A stretch of 64,000 nucleotides of DNA from an uncultured eubacterium 1-6 (GTDB lineage: Bacteria; Bacillota; Clostridia; Lachnospirales; Lachnospiraceae), in NCBI GenBank assembly GCA_903789595.1, contig CAIFEZ010000004.1, forward strand, positions 69,132-133,131, given 5' to 3'. The notes beneath the pieces were generated by a model. The model worked only from the letters and a program-made list of their open reading frames with translations. It made no database searches and was not told the origin of the DNA. Positions 1 to 11,064 of this stretch are shown piece after piece. Made by a program: the position numbers and the translations under genes. The number at the start of each line of letters is the position of its first letter. Position 1 is the stretch's first letter.

Positions 1-2
1 CA

Positions 3-1828
<1,826 letters not shown>

Positions 1829-1848
1829 TATATCACAGGGAGACAGAT

Positions 1849-2451
1849 ATGGCAGGATTGGAAAATATTACCGGCAGTATCCTACAGGATGCCGAAGATC
1901 AGGCTGCCGACATTCTCCGGAAGGCGCAGGACGAGGCGGAACAGATCCTGCAGAAGGCAGAGAGCGACCGCAGTGATGTGCTCGAAAGGGAGCGGCAGAG
2001 GGCTGATCGTGACGCGAAAGCCTATGCGGCATCCGTTGCTTCCCGGGCCGCACGGGGAACCCGCGAGGCTGTTCTGGCCCAGAAGCAGGCGATCATCCGG
2101 GAAGTTCTTGATAAGGCCTGTTCGGAGCTGGCCGGAAGAGATGACGTTTCTTATTTTGATATGACAGAGAAGCTGATCCGCAGAAATATCCGCGCCGGAA
2201 ACGGTGAGATTTTATTCGGAGCGAAGGATCTGAGCAGACTCCCGGATGGATTTCAGGACCGGCTGGACCGTATCGCGCGGGAGGCGGGCGGAACGCTCCG
2301 GATTTCCCCGGTCCCGGCGGAAATCGAGAACGGATTTCTGCTCCGCTACGGCGGAATTGACGAAAACTGTTCCCTGAATGCGCTCTTTGAGGAGAAGCGA
2401 GACCTTCTCCGGGACGCGGTTCATGAAACGTTATTCCGACAGGAGAAATAA
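1849..2451 (+). CDS. ntpE: V-type ATPase subunit E (peripheral stalk)
   Basis: This 200-residue protein is the E subunit of the peripheral stalk, which ties the catalytic head to subunit I. The first 90 residues are a long charged helix rich in Ala, Glu, Gln and Arg (for example ADILRKAQDEAEQILQKA), typical of the stalk coiled coil. The C-terminal half is a mixed globular domain with the ending expected of the family (ALFEEKRDLLRDAVHETLF). The start ATG follows a GGGAGA site. Its stop lies 1 bp before the ATG of subunit C. The G/H partner of E is not visible and is presumably upstream of the window. Confidence 0.88.
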   Translation: MAGLENITGSILQDAEDQAADILRKAQDEAEQILQKAESDRSDVLERERQRADRDAKAYAASVASRAARGTREAVLAQKQAIIREVLDKACSELAGRDDVSYFDMTEKLIRRNIRAGNGEILFGAKDLSRLPDGFQDRLDRIAREAGGTLRISPVPAEIENGFLLRYGGIDENCSLNALFEEKRDLLRDAVHETLFRQEK

Positions 2452-2452
2452 A

Positions 2453-3424
2453 ATGAGCGATCTGGATTACATTTATGCGGTGGCCAGGATCCGGGTAAAG
2501 GAGAAGTCCCTTCTTTCAGACGATGACATCCGCCGGATGTCCGGGATGGAAAACAGCCGTGAGATCCTCGGCTTTCTGTCTGACCGCGGCTGGGGAGACG
2601 GTTCTCCGGAGGAAGACGGCAGCCGGATGCTGGAAACCGAAGAGAGAAAAACCGCAGATCTGATGAAGGAGCTGAAGGCAGATCCGGAAATTTTCCGGGT
2701 TCTGTCCTATCCGCGGCTGTATCACAATCTGAAGGCCGGAATCCGGGAGCTTTGCTCCGCGGATCCTCCGGATCATCTGTATTATGACATTGAGGGCTTC
2801 GGCAGGGAAGAGGTCCGCAGAATTCTTCGGGATAAGGATTACGGCGCGCTCCCGGATCATATGCGGAAGACGGCGCAGCGCGCTTTGGAGACAATGCTCC
2901 GCACGCAGGACGGGCAGAAATGCGATCTGATCATTGACCGGGGATGCCTGGATGCCTGCGAAAAGGCGGGCCGGGAATCCGGTATTCCCCTTCTTGCGGA
3001 TTATGAGGAATCCACGGTAGCCGTCACCAATATCAAGATCGCCGTTCGCGCGCAGAAAACCGGAAAAGATCTGAAATTTCTGAAGGAGGCCCTTTGCCCC
3101 TGCCGCACCCTGAATACCGATATCCTGGCTGCCGCGGCCGTCTCGGGAGAAGCGTCCCTTCGCGATTATCTGACCAACCATGGATTTGCGGAAGCCGCAG
3201 AGGCGCTGAAGGATTCCCCGTCCGCGTTTGAAAGATGGTGTGACAACCGGATCATCGACGCCATTCTGCCTCAGAAAAGGAACAGCGTCTCCGCGGGGCC
3301 TCTGATCGCCTATTACCTGGCGAGAGAAAATGAAATACGCATGGTGCGGATTCTCCTCACGGCAAAGGCCAATGGCTTCTCCGAGGAAGATATCCGAAAA
3401 AGGATAAGGAAGATGTATGGTTAA
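2453..3424 (+). CDS. ntpC: V-type ATPase subunit C (central stalk socket)
   Basis: This protein of 323 residues belongs to the V/A-ATPase C (archaeal AtpC, vacuolar d) family, which couples the central stalk to the K ring. I start at the ATG at 2453 because it follows an AGGAGAAA site and begins MSDLDYIYAVARIRVKE, the usual opening of the family. The open frame extends upstream into ntpE without a ribosome site. The body is helical and charged, with three weakly repeated helical bundles as expected. It overlaps ntpF by 8 bp, so the two are translationally coupled. Confidence 0.9.
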   Translation: MSDLDYIYAVARIRVKEKSLLSDDDIRRMSGMENSREILGFLSDRGWGDGSPEEDGSRMLETEERKTADLMKELKADPEIFRVLSYPRLYHNLKAGIRELCSADPPDHLYYDIEGFGREEVRRILRDKDYGALPDHMRKTAQRALETMLRTQDGQKCDLIIDRGCLDACEKAGRESGIPLLADYEESTVAVTNIKIAVRAQKTGKDLKFLKEALCPCRTLNTDILAAAAVSGEASLRDYLTNHGFAEAAEALKDSPSAFERWCDNRIIDAILPQKRNSVSAGPLIAYYLARENEIRMVRILLTAKANGFSEEDIRKRIRKMYG

Positions 3425-3740
3425 AATAGCAGTCATGGGAGATTATGACAGTATCTACGGCTTTGCAGCCATAGGACTGTCCACGTTTCCGATCAGGGAC
3501 AATAGCGCCGAGGAAGGTGCGAAGATTCTGAGAAATCTCGCTGGGAACGGCTTCGGCGTTATCTATATTACAGAGGAGCTCGCCGCTGTCCTCGCGGGAG
3601 AGATCAGCAGATACCGGAGCATGACGGCCCCGGCAATAATCCTGATCCCGGGAGTCCGGGGGAATACCGGTGAAGGCGTATCCTCTGTAAAGAAATCGGT
3701 GGAGCAGGCGGTTGGCAGCGACATTCTGTTTTCCGGCTGA
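3417..3740 (+). CDS. ntpF: V-type ATPase subunit F
   Basis: This 107-residue protein is the small F subunit, which sits with D in the central rotor stalk. The opening MVKIAVMGDYDSIYGFAAIG is the standard F signature (flavodoxin-like fold with an early GD-S motif), and the middle segment GFGVIYITEELA is also typical. Length is normal. The start overlaps the end of ntpC by 8 bp. About 130 bp without a recognisable gene separate it from ntpA; this is the widest gap in the left part of the operon, but no terminator is visible there. Confidence 0.92.
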   Translation: MVKIAVMGDYDSIYGFAAIGLSTFPIRDNSAEEGAKILRNLAGNGFGVIYITEELAAVLAGEISRYRSMTAPAIILIPGVRGNTGEGVSSVKKSVEQAVGSDILFSG

Positions 3741-3870
3741 TCGCACCGTCTGCCGGGATTTTATGTTATCCGGCCGCACGCAGCTGACAAGGCACAGCTT
3801 CCGCGGAGCCTTCGCCGAAGCAGGTCTGCGTCTGCCCCTGGAACCGAATGATAAAAGGAGAGCATAACGA

Positions 3871-5637
3871 ATGAGCACAGGTACAATCAGAAAAGTCGCC
3901 GGACCTCTGGTGATCGCTGAAGGCATGCGGGACGCAAATATGTACGATGTCGTGCGGGTAAGCAGAGAAAGGCTGATCGGAGAAATTATCGAAATGCACG
4001 GCGATCAGGCTTCCATACAGGTTTATGAAGAGACACAGGGCCTCGGGCCCGGGGAACCGGTGGAGTCCACCGGAGAACCGCTGTCCGTCGAGCTTGGCCC
4101 CGGGCTGATCGGCTCCATATACGACGGAATTCAGCGCCCTCTGAACAAAATTATGGAAATCACTCACAGCAATCTGCTTTCCAGAGGCGTCGAGGTTCCG
4201 GCTCTTGATCATGAGAAAACATGGGAATTTACCGCTGCCGCAAAACCCGGCGATGAGGTTTCCGCCGGAGACATCATCGGCACAGTACAGGAAACCAGTG
4301 TCGTCACCCATCGGATTATGGTACCGAACGGAATCAGCGGCAGAATCCGCGAGATCCGGTCCGGCTCTTTCCGTATCGATGATGCCGTTGCCGTGGTAGA
4401 AACCGGATCCGGCGATATAAACCTGACACTGATGCAGAAGTGGCCGGTGCGAAGAGAACGCCCCTACGCAAGGAAGCTTCCGCCGGAGATGCCCCTGATC
4501 ACCGGGCAGCGCGTAATCGATGCCTTCTTCCCGATTGCCAAGGGCGGCGTAGCCGCGGTCCCCGGTCCGTTCGGCTCCGGCAAAACGGTGATCCAGCACC
4601 AGCTTGCCAAGTGGGCGGACGCGGATATCGTCGTCTATATCGGCTGCGGCGAGCGCGGAAATGAAATGACCGATGTACTGAATGAATTCCCGGAGCTTAC
4701 GGATCCCAGGACGGGGGAATCCCTGATGCAGCGCACCATACTGATCGCCAATACATCCGATATGCCGGTTGCTGCGCGTGAAGCATCGATCTACACGGGA
4801 ATCACCATCGCAGAATATTTCCGCGACATGGGATACTCCGTTGCTCTGATGGCGGATTCCACCTCCCGGTGGGCCGAAGCGCTCCGCGAGATGTCGGGCC
4901 GTCTCGAGGAGATGCCCGGTGAAGAGGGCTATCCCGCCTATCTCGGATCCCGTCTGGCGCAGTTCTACGAACGCGCGGGTCATGTCATCGCCCTTGGAAA
5001 AGACGGTCGGGAGGGGGCACTCTCCGCAATCGGCGCAGTTTCTCCTCCGGGCGGTGATATTTCCGAGCCGGTATCCCAGGCTACGCTGCGCATCGTCAAG
5101 GTATTCTGGGCTCTGGACGCCGACCTTGCCTACCAGCGGCATTTCCCGGCCATTAACTGGCTGACGAGCTACAGCCTGTATCTGGAAACCATGGGCAAAT
5201 GGTTTGACCGCAACGTGGAATCGGACTGGATGGATATCCGGCAGAAGCTGATGAGTCTGCTTCAGGACGAGGCGTCTCTGAATGAAATCGTAAAAATGGT
5301 GGGCATGGATGCGCTTTCTCCCGAAGACCGGCTGAAAATGGAGGCGGCGAGATCAATCCGTGAGGACTTCCTGCATCAGAATTCTTTTGACGAGACGGAT
5401 ACCTACACCTCTCTGAAAAAGCAGTACTACATGATGAAGCTGGTCTATGCCTTCTATGATTACGGCGTCAGGGCACTGAAGGAGGGAGCGGACATCAACG
5501 AGCTTGTCCGCATGCCCGTCAGGGAACAGATCGGCCGTTACAAATACACCGATGAGAAGGCCATCACCCGCACCTATGAGGAAATCCTTACAGAACTTGC
5601 ATCCGAAACCGAGGAAGCAAAAGCAAAGGAGGAATGA
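3871..5637 (+). CDS. ntpA: V-type ATPase catalytic subunit A
   Basis: At 588 residues this is a full-length catalytic A subunit, which hydrolyses or makes ATP in the V1 head. The N-terminal beta barrel and the bulge domain specific to A subunits occupy roughly residues 1-190. The P-loop GPFGSGKT lies at about residues 232-239, followed by the family sequence [14 protein letters not shown] and by [18 protein letters not shown]. The ATG at 3871 follows AAAGGAG. Its stop codon overlaps an ATG upstream of ntpB, so A and B are coupled. All nucleotide-binding motifs look intact. Confidence 0.97.
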   Translation: MSTGTIRKVAGPLVIAEGMRDANMYDVVRVSRERLIGEIIEMHGDQASIQVYEETQGLGPGEPVESTGEPLSVELGPGLIGSIYDGIQRPLNKIMEITHSNLLSRGVEVPALDHEKTWEFTAAAKPGDEVSAGDIIGTVQETSVVTHRIMVPNGISGRIREIRSGSFRIDDAVAVVETGSGDINLTLMQKWPVRRERPYARKLPPEMPLITGQRVIDAFFPIAKGGVAAVPGPFGSGKTVIQHQLAKWADADIVVYIGCGERGNEMTDVLNEFPELTDPRTGESLMQRTILIANTSDMPVAAREASIYTGITIAEYFRDMGYSVALMADSTSRWAEALREMSGRLEEMPGEEGYPAYLGSRLAQFYERAGHVIALGKDGREGALSAIGAVSPPGGDISEPVSQATLRIVKVFWALDADLAYQRHFPAINWLTSYSLYLETMGKWFDRNVESDWMDIRQKLMSLLQDEASLNEIVKMVGMDALSPEDRLKMEAARSIREDFLHQNSFDETDTYTSLKKQYYMMKLVYAFYDYGVRALKEGADINELVRMPVREQIGRYKYTDEKAITRTYEEILTELASETEEAKAKEE

Positions 5638-5642
5638 TCGGA

Positions 5643-7037
5643 ATGGCAGTAGAATATCGCACAATTCAGGAGGTCGCCGGTCCTCTGATGCTTGTCAAGG
5701 GAGTCGAAGGCGTAAAATATAACGAGATGGGGGAAATCATACTCGCCGGCGGCGAGACCCGCAGATGCCGTGTCCTGGAGGTAGACGGCCCGAATGTACT
5801 GGTCCAGCTCTTTGAGAATTCAACCGGAATCAATCTCTCCAACAGCAGGGTCCGTTTTCTCGGAAGGGCAATGGAACTCGGCGTTTCCGAGGACATGCTG
5901 GGAAGAGTATTTGACGGAATGGGCCGCACCATCGATGGCGGCCCGGAAATCCTGCCCGACAAAAGAATGGACATCAACGGTCTCCCGATGAACCCTGCAG
6001 CAAGGGCCTATCCGTCGGAATTCATTCAGACCGGCGTGTCGGCCATCGACGGACTGAATACGCTGGTAAGAGGGCAGAAGCTTCCTATTTTCTCCGCCTC
6101 CGGCTTGCCGCATTCGCAGCTCGCCGCTCAGATCGCACGTCAGGCGAAGGTCCGGGGAACCGACGAGTCCTTTGCCGTTGTGTTTGCTGCCATGGGCATT
6201 ACCTTTGAAGAGGCTCATTTCTTCGAGGAGTCCTTCCGCGAGACCGGCGCCATTGACCGGACCGTCCTCTTCATCAATCTCGCTAACGACCCCGCGGTAG
6301 AGCGCATCTCCACTCCGCGGATGGCACTTACTGCCGCGGAATACCTTGCTTTTGAGAAGGATATGCACGTTCTCGTGATCATGACAGACATCACAAACTA
6401 CGCAGACGCGCTTCGCGAGGTGTCGGCGGCGAGGAAGGAGGTTCCGGGGCGCCGAGGATATCCGGGATACATGTACACCGACCTCGCACAGCTCTACGAA
6501 CGCGCCGGCCGTCAGAAAGGGAAAAACGGCTCCATCACCCTGATACCGATCCTGACCATGCCGGAGGATGACAAGACTCACCCGATCCCCGATCTTACAG
6601 GTTATATCACGGAGGGCCAGATTATTCTGTCCCGCGAGCTGTACCGGAAGGGCATCAAACCGCCGGTCGATGTACTCCCGTCCCTTTCCCGGCTGAAGGA
6701 CAAGGGAATCGGAGAGGGAAAAACCAGAAAGGATCACGCCGCAACAATGAATCAGCTTTTTGCCGCCTACGCCCGCGGAAAAGACGCAAAAGAGCTGATG
6801 ACGATTCTCGGAGAGGCCGCGCTCACCGACATTGACCTGCTCTACGCACGTTTTGCGGATGAGTTTGAGAAGCAGTACGTATCCCAGGGGTACACGACAA
6901 ATCGGAGCATCGAAGAAACGCTTGAGATCGGCTGGAAGCTGCTGCGGATGCTTCCGAGGTCCGAGCTGAAGCGGATTCCGGACGCCATGCTCGACGAATA
7001 CTACGGAGACGGAACGGATTCCGGGCAGGGCGACTGA
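5643..7037 (+). CDS. ntpB: V-type ATPase regulatory subunit B
   Basis: This 464-residue protein is the non-catalytic B subunit of the V1 head. It opens [18 protein letters not shown], as in the family, and contains [19 protein letters not shown] in the degenerate nucleotide site and [19 protein letters not shown] near the C-terminal domain. Two ATGs are in frame at 5634 and 5643; I choose 5643 because AAAGGAGG ends at 5632, giving a 10-bp spacing instead of 1. The C-terminus after the conserved LKRIPDAML is encoded by the first units of a 43-bp repeat ladder that continues past the stop codon. Confidence 0.96.
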   Translation: MAVEYRTIQEVAGPLMLVKGVEGVKYNEMGEIILAGGETRRCRVLEVDGPNVLVQLFENSTGINLSNSRVRFLGRAMELGVSEDMLGRVFDGMGRTIDGGPEILPDKRMDINGLPMNPAARAYPSEFIQTGVSAIDGLNTLVRGQKLPIFSASGLPHSQLAAQIARQAKVRGTDESFAVVFAAMGITFEEAHFFEESFRETGAIDRTVLFINLANDPAVERISTPRMALTAAEYLAFEKDMHVLVIMTDITNYADALREVSAARKEVPGRRGYPGYMYTDLAQLYERAGRQKGKNGSITLIPILTMPEDDKTHPIPDLTGYITEGQIILSRELYRKGIKPPVDVLPSLSRLKDKGIGEGKTRKDHAATMNQLFAAYARGKDAKELMTILGEAALTDIDLLYARFADEFEKQYVSQGYTTNRSIEETLEIGWKLLRMLPRSELKRIPDAMLDEYYGDGTDSGQGD

Positions 7038-7136
7038 CGGATGCCCTGAAGACGGAACGGATTCCGGACAGGGTGCCTGAAGGATACCGTGGAGACGGAA
7101 CGGATTCCGAATGCGGTGTCTGACGGATGATGCGGA
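6965..7136 (+). repeat. 43-bp tandem repeat ladder across the ntpB stop codon
   Basis: The core GACGGAACGGATTCCG is present at 7008, 7051 and 7094, exactly 43 bp apart. A diverged version (about 12 of 16 positions) lies one further period upstream at 6965, inside conserved ntpB codons. The period is not a multiple of three, so successive units change reading frame, and those beyond 7037 are noncoding. The ladder fills most of the ntpB-ntpD gap. No function is evident. Confidence 0.85.
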
Positions 7137-7193
7137 AAACGCGGAATCTGACAGGACGCCGTTCGGATGTGATCGAAGAGAGGAGGTTGCGGA

Positions 7194-7847
7194 TTGTCCG
7201 GAGCACATGTAAATCCAACAAGAATGGAGCTGACCCGCCTGAAAAAGAAGCTGGTGACCGCGATGAAGGGACACCGTCTTCTGAAAGATAAAAGGGATGA
7301 GCTGATGCGTCAGTTTCTTGATCTGGTCCGGGAGGACATGGATCTTCGCGTAAAGGTAGAGAAGGGTATCCGCAGCGCCAATGCCGAATTTGTCCTGGCG
7401 AAGGCAGGAATGTCCGAGCAGACGCTGCGGACGGCAATGCTCGTGCCGAAGCAGGAGGTCACACTGGAGGAATCCACGAGGAATGTCATGAGCGTGAGCC
7501 TTCCGGTTTTCAAATACCGGACCCGCACCGCAGATCAGAACGACATCTTCTCCTACGGTTTTGCCTATACCTCCAGCGATCTGGACGGAGCGGTTCAGTC
7601 GCTCTCTGACATCCTCCCGGATATGCTGCGGCTTGCCGAGGTGGAAAAATCCTGCCAGCTGATGGCGTCCGAGATCGAGAAAACCCGCCGGAGAGTGAAC
7701 GCTCTGGAGCATGTAATCATTCCCGAGACCAGAGAAGGCATCCGCTACATCACCATGAAGCTCGATGAGAATGAGCGGAGCACCCAGGTGCGCCTGATGA
7801 AGGTCAAGGATATGATGCTTCAGGAAGCACATCATTATCAGGAATAA
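7194..7847 (+). CDS. ntpD: V-type ATPase subunit D (central rotor stalk)
   Basis: This 217-residue protein is the D subunit, the long coiled-coil rotor shaft of the V1 head. The VNPTRMELTRLKKKL segment near the N-terminus and the C-terminal helix rich in Arg and Glu are diagnostic. I use the TTG at 7194: AGGAGG ends at 7186, and the next in-frame ATG (7224) would remove the conserved VNPTR. Both ends of the protein form the antiparallel coiled coil. It is the last gene of the ATPase operon, followed by an intrinsic terminator at 7892. Confidence 0.93.
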   Translation: MSGAHVNPTRMELTRLKKKLVTAMKGHRLLKDKRDELMRQFLDLVREDMDLRVKVEKGIRSANAEFVLAKAGMSEQTLRTAMLVPKQEVTLEESTRNVMSVSLPVFKYRTRTADQNDIFSYGFAYTSSDLDGAVQSLSDILPDMLRLAEVEKSCQLMASEIEKTRRRVNALEHVIIPETREGIRYITMKLDENERSTQVRLMKVKDMMLQEAHHYQE

Positions 7848-7891
7848 TGAGAATACAAAATACTGCTTTTCACGGCAAAAGCATATACTTC

Positions 7892-7928
7892 AGACAGGCC
7901 CGCCCGGCGAGATTGGGGCCTGTCTTTT
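7892..7928 (+). terminator. Intrinsic terminator of the ATPase operon
   Basis: A perfect 10-bp stem (AGACAGGCCC at 7892-7901 with GGGCCTGTCT at 7916-7925) is followed by a short T run. It lies 45 bp after ntpD and separates the ATPase operon from rnf. Confidence 0.85.
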
Positions 7929-8004
7929 CTGATGCCGAAAAAATTCAATATATCAGATGGCTGCGATGCATTTTTTGAGAAACATACATCGATTTAGCAG
8001 GAAA

Positions 8005-8038
8005 TTGAATGTCACTTTTTGGCACAGTGTATTATAAT
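8005..8038 (+). promoter_or_regulatory. Possible rnf promoter (good -10, weak -35)
   Basis: A perfect TATAAT lies at 8033-8038, 40 bp before rnfC and after the ATPase terminator. The best upstream hexamer TTGAAT (8005) is 22 bp away, too far for a standard promoter; at 17 bp the sequence is only TGTCAC. The -10 is credible, the -35 is not settled. Confidence 0.35.
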
Positions 8039-8077
8039 ATCTATGTTATTTGTAAGCAAAGGAAGGAGGATGGGTAG

Positions 8078-9400
8078 ATGGGATTATTTACCTTTAAGGG
8101 TGGCGTTCATCCGTATGAGGGCAAGGAACTGTCCGCGGAGAAACCGGTTGAAGCCATAAAACCCGGAAAAGAGTTAGTCTATCTGCTGTCACAGCACATT
8201 GGTGCGCCGGCAAAGCCGATTGTCGCAAAAGGAGACCGGGTTCTTGCCGGACAGAAGATCGCCGAGGCGGGCGGCTTCGTATCTGCTCCGGTTCATGCGT
8301 CCGTATCCGGCACGGTGAGCAAAATTGAAAAGCGGAAGAATGCCACCGGCGGTTATGTCGATGCTATCGTCGTCGAAAACGATGGCCTGTATGAAAGCGT
8401 CAGCTTTGAAGAGGCAGACCCGGACAAGCTGTCCAGAGAAGAAATTCTGAACAGAATCCGGGAGGGAGGAGTCGTCGGGATGGGCGGCGCAGGCTTCCCG
8501 ACAGCCGTCAAGCTCTCGCCGAAGGATCCGTCCGTCGTGGATCATGTCCTCGTGAACGGTTCGGAATGCGAGCCTTATCTGACCTCGGACTACAGATGCA
8601 TGCTTGAGTGCCCGGAGAAAATCGTCGGAGGTCTGGAGATCATTCTGAAGCTTTTTAAGCCGGAATGCAGGGGGATCATCTGCATCGAAGACAATAAGCC
8701 GAAGGCAATCGAGATCATGCGCAAGGCCGTGTCCGGAAAGAGCAGAATGAGCGTCGCCGTCATGAAGACAAAGTATCCGGAAGGCGCGGAGCGATGCCTG
8801 ATCAACGCAGTCACCGGCCGATACGTCAACTCCAGGATGCTCCCGGCAGACGCCGGATGTGTCGTCGACAATATCGATACCGTGATCGCAGTCTACGACG
8901 CGGTTAAATACGGAAGGCCCGTCATTGACCGTGTCTTCACCGTTTCGGGCGACGCGCCTGTCAACCCGAGAAATTTCCGTGTGCCGGTCGGCATGAATTA
9001 CGCGGAAATCATCGATGCGGAAGGCGGGTTCAAGTCCGCGCCTGAGAAAGTGATCTCCGGCGGCCCCATGATGGGATTCGCCCTATATGATCTGGATATC
9101 CCCGTCACAAAGACCTCCGGCGCGATTACCGCTTTCCTGAAGGATGAGGTTTCCCGCTCGAAGCCGTCCGCCTGCATCAACTGCGGACGCTGTGTAAAGG
9201 GATGCCCGGCGAGACTGCTTCCATGTAAGCTGGCGGACTTTGCGGAGCACAGCGATGCAAAATCCTTTGAGGAATATTACGGGCTTGAGTGCGTAAACTG
9301 CGGATCGTGCAGCTATTCCTGTCCGGCAAAACGACCGCTGGCTGCGGAAATCAATATGATGCGTCAGACGGTACTCGCCAACAAGAGAAAGAACAAGTGA
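8078..9400 (+). CDS. rnfC: Rnf complex subunit RnfC (NADH-binding, Fe-S)
   Basis: RnfC is the NAD-interacting peripheral subunit of the ion-pumping ferredoxin:NAD+ oxidoreductase. The 440-residue protein begins with the RnfC N-terminal domain (FKGGVHPYEGKE). It carries the FMN/NADH-binding core with GGVVGMGGAGFPTAVKL (about residues 131-147) and NGSECEPYL. It ends with two 4Fe-4S motifs, CINCGRCVKGCP and CVNCGSCSYSCP. The ATG at 8078 follows AAGGAAGGAGG. It heads the canonical clostridial order C-D-G-E-A-B. All cluster cysteines are present. Confidence 0.96.
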   Translation: MGLFTFKGGVHPYEGKELSAEKPVEAIKPGKELVYLLSQHIGAPAKPIVAKGDRVLAGQKIAEAGGFVSAPVHASVSGTVSKIEKRKNATGGYVDAIVVENDGLYESVSFEEADPDKLSREEILNRIREGGVVGMGGAGFPTAVKLSPKDPSVVDHVLVNGSECEPYLTSDYRCMLECPEKIVGGLEIILKLFKPECRGIICIEDNKPKAIEIMRKAVSGKSRMSVAVMKTKYPEGAERCLINAVTGRYVNSRMLPADAGCVVDNIDTVIAVYDAVKYGRPVIDRVFTVSGDAPVNPRNFRVPVGMNYAEIIDAEGGFKSAPEKVISGGPMMGFALYDLDIPVTKTSGAITAFLKDEVSRSKPSACINCGRCVKGCPARLLPCKLADFAEHSDAKSFEEYYGLECVNCGSCSYSCPAKRPLAAEINMMRQTVLANKRKNK

Positions 9401-9415
9401 GGGAGGTTCAGGAGA

Positions 9416-10423
9416 ATGAATGAAAAATATCAGGTTTCTGTCTCACCTCATGTAAGAGACAGTATTTCCACCCGGAAGATCATGCTGTTCGTGATCATTG
9501 CGCTGCTCCCGGCATGTATCGTCGGAGTCGTAAATTTCGGTCCGTATGCACTGCTGATTCTGTGCGTCTCCGTGGCGTCCTCGGTTGCCGCCGAATACTG
9601 CTACGAACGGGCACTAAAGAAACCGGTCACCACCGGAGATCTTTCTGCAGTCGTCACGGGTCTTTTGATCGGTATGAATATGCCGCCGCAGATTCCGTGG
9701 TGGATCCCGGTGATCGGTTCTGTCTTCGCCATTGTAGTGGTAAAGCAGGTCTTCGGCGGACTCGGTCAGAACTTCATGAATCCCGCTCTCGGAGCCAGAT
9801 GCTTCCTTCTCATTTCCTTTTCCAGCGAAATGACAAACTACGCAGCCGGCAGAGGACTCACCTCTCTGGTTACTAAGGTAGCTTCCACAACGGACGCTCT
9901 CTCCGGAGCAACCCCGCTTGCCTATCTCAAGACCGGAGCGCATTTTGATCTCGGCGCACTCTTCCTCGGAAATGTGCAGGGCGTCATCGGCGAAACCTCG
10001 GCAATCGCTTTGCTGGCGGGAGGAATTTTCCTTCTGGTGATGCAGATCATTGACTGGAAGATCCCTGTCATCTATCTCGGCAGCTTTGCGGTTCTGGTCC
10101 TGATCACCGCGGCCGCCAGGGGCTACAGCAATCCGCTCGAATTCACGGCAGAGGAGCTCTGCGCCGGTGGAATCATGCTCGGCGCATGGTTTATGGCGAC
10201 CGATTATGTCACATCCCCGATCACACCGAAGGGACAGGTGATTTACGCTGTCTTCCTCGGCGTCATGACATGGCTGTATCGTATGATCGGAAACAGCTCC
10301 GAGGGTGTATCCTACGCGATCATTCTGGCGAACTGCATTGTCCCGCTGATTGAGCGCTATACCCGTCCGAGAGCCTTCGGCATCCGGAAAGACAAGAGAC
10401 AGAAGGAGGCAGGAAAGGCATGA
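9416..10423 (+). CDS. rnfD: Rnf complex subunit RnfD (membrane flavoprotein)
   Basis: This 335-residue polytopic membrane protein is RnfD, related to NqrB. It has around nine to ten hydrophobic segments. The motif LSGATPLAYLK near residue 165 is the flavinylation site, where the threonine of SGAT accepts FMN through a phosphoester bond made by ApbE. The opening sequence SPHVRDSISTRKIM is typical for the family. It overlaps rnfG by 4 bp (ATGA). An ApbE gene is encoded 4.4 kb downstream, which fits the requirement for covalent FMN. Confidence 0.96.
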   Translation: MNEKYQVSVSPHVRDSISTRKIMLFVIIALLPACIVGVVNFGPYALLILCVSVASSVAAEYCYERALKKPVTTGDLSAVVTGLLIGMNMPPQIPWWIPVIGSVFAIVVVKQVFGGLGQNFMNPALGARCFLLISFSSEMTNYAAGRGLTSLVTKVASTTDALSGATPLAYLKTGAHFDLGALFLGNVQGVIGETSAIALLAGGIFLLVMQIIDWKIPVIYLGSFAVLVLITAAARGYSNPLEFTAEELCAGGIMLGAWFMATDYVTSPITPKGQVIYAVFLGVMTWLYRMIGNSSEGVSYAIILANCIVPLIERYTRPRAFGIRKDKRQKEAGKA

Positions 10424-11064
10424 GCAAGAAACAGACATCCGTCGTTCATGATACTATCATCATTACCGTGATCACCGTGGTGGCGGGACTTCTCCTCGGT
10501 GCCGTGCACGGCGTGACCGCCGGACCGATCGCGGCACAGGAGGCATCCGAGAAAGCCGCCTCCCAGAAGGAGGTTTTCGAAAATGCGGACAGCTTCAAGA
10601 CCGTCTCGGATTTTGACCAGAGCGATTTCCAGGCATATCTCGAAAAAGCAGGACTGGACAAAACCTCGGTCAGCGATGTAAGCGAAGCTGACGACAAGGA
10701 CGGCAACAAGCTCGGTTACGTCGTAGACGCTACCAATAACGAAGGCTACGGCGGCGCGATTGAACTCATGGTCGGCATCACAACAGACGAATCCGGAAGC
10801 CTTACCATCAACGGCATTTCCTTCCTTTCAATCTCGGAGACCGCAGGTATGGGCATGAAAGCGAAGAATGATGAATTCAAGAACCAGTTTAATAATCTGA
10901 GCCTCGGAGACAATACCGAAGTTGAGTATACCAAAACCGGAAAAAGTGCGGACAACCAGATCGACGCGATCAGCGGCTGCACGGTAACGACAAACGCTGT
11001 AACCAAGGCTGTCAACGGCGCTCTGGCTGCGGTGGAATATCTGGAGGGAGGCAGTGCATCATGA
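10420..11064 (+). CDS. rnfG: Rnf complex subunit RnfG (covalent FMN protein)
   Basis: RnfG is a single-span membrane protein with an extracytoplasmic FMN-binding domain. This copy has 214 residues, with one N-terminal transmembrane helix (about residues 11-31) and a C-terminal FMN_bind domain. The flavin attachment motif reads SGCTVT at residues 185-190, with cysteine replacing the alanine of the usual SGATxT; T188 is the expected acceptor. It overlaps both neighbours by 4 bp. The substitution is probably tolerated, since the acceptor threonine and flanking serine are kept. Confidence 0.94.
   Translation: MSKKQTSVVHDTIIITVITVVAGLLLGAVHGVTAGPIAAQEASEKAASQKEVFENADSFKTVSDFDQSDFQAYLEKAGLDKTSVSDVSEADDKDGNKLGYVVDATNNEGYGGAIELMVGITTDESGSLTINGISFLSISETAGMGMKAKNDEFKNQFNNLSLGDNTEVEYTKTGKSADNQIDAISGCTVTTNAVTKAVNGALAAVEYLEGGSAS

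Noticed and set aside
3741-3870. Missed small gene between ntpF and ntpA
   Set aside because: No start codon with a ribosome site and no V-ATPase subunit is expected at this place.
5820-7835. Open frame of about 670 codons on the minus strand opposite ntpB and ntpD
   Set aside because: Antisense shadow of two conserved V-ATPase genes; no family resemblance.
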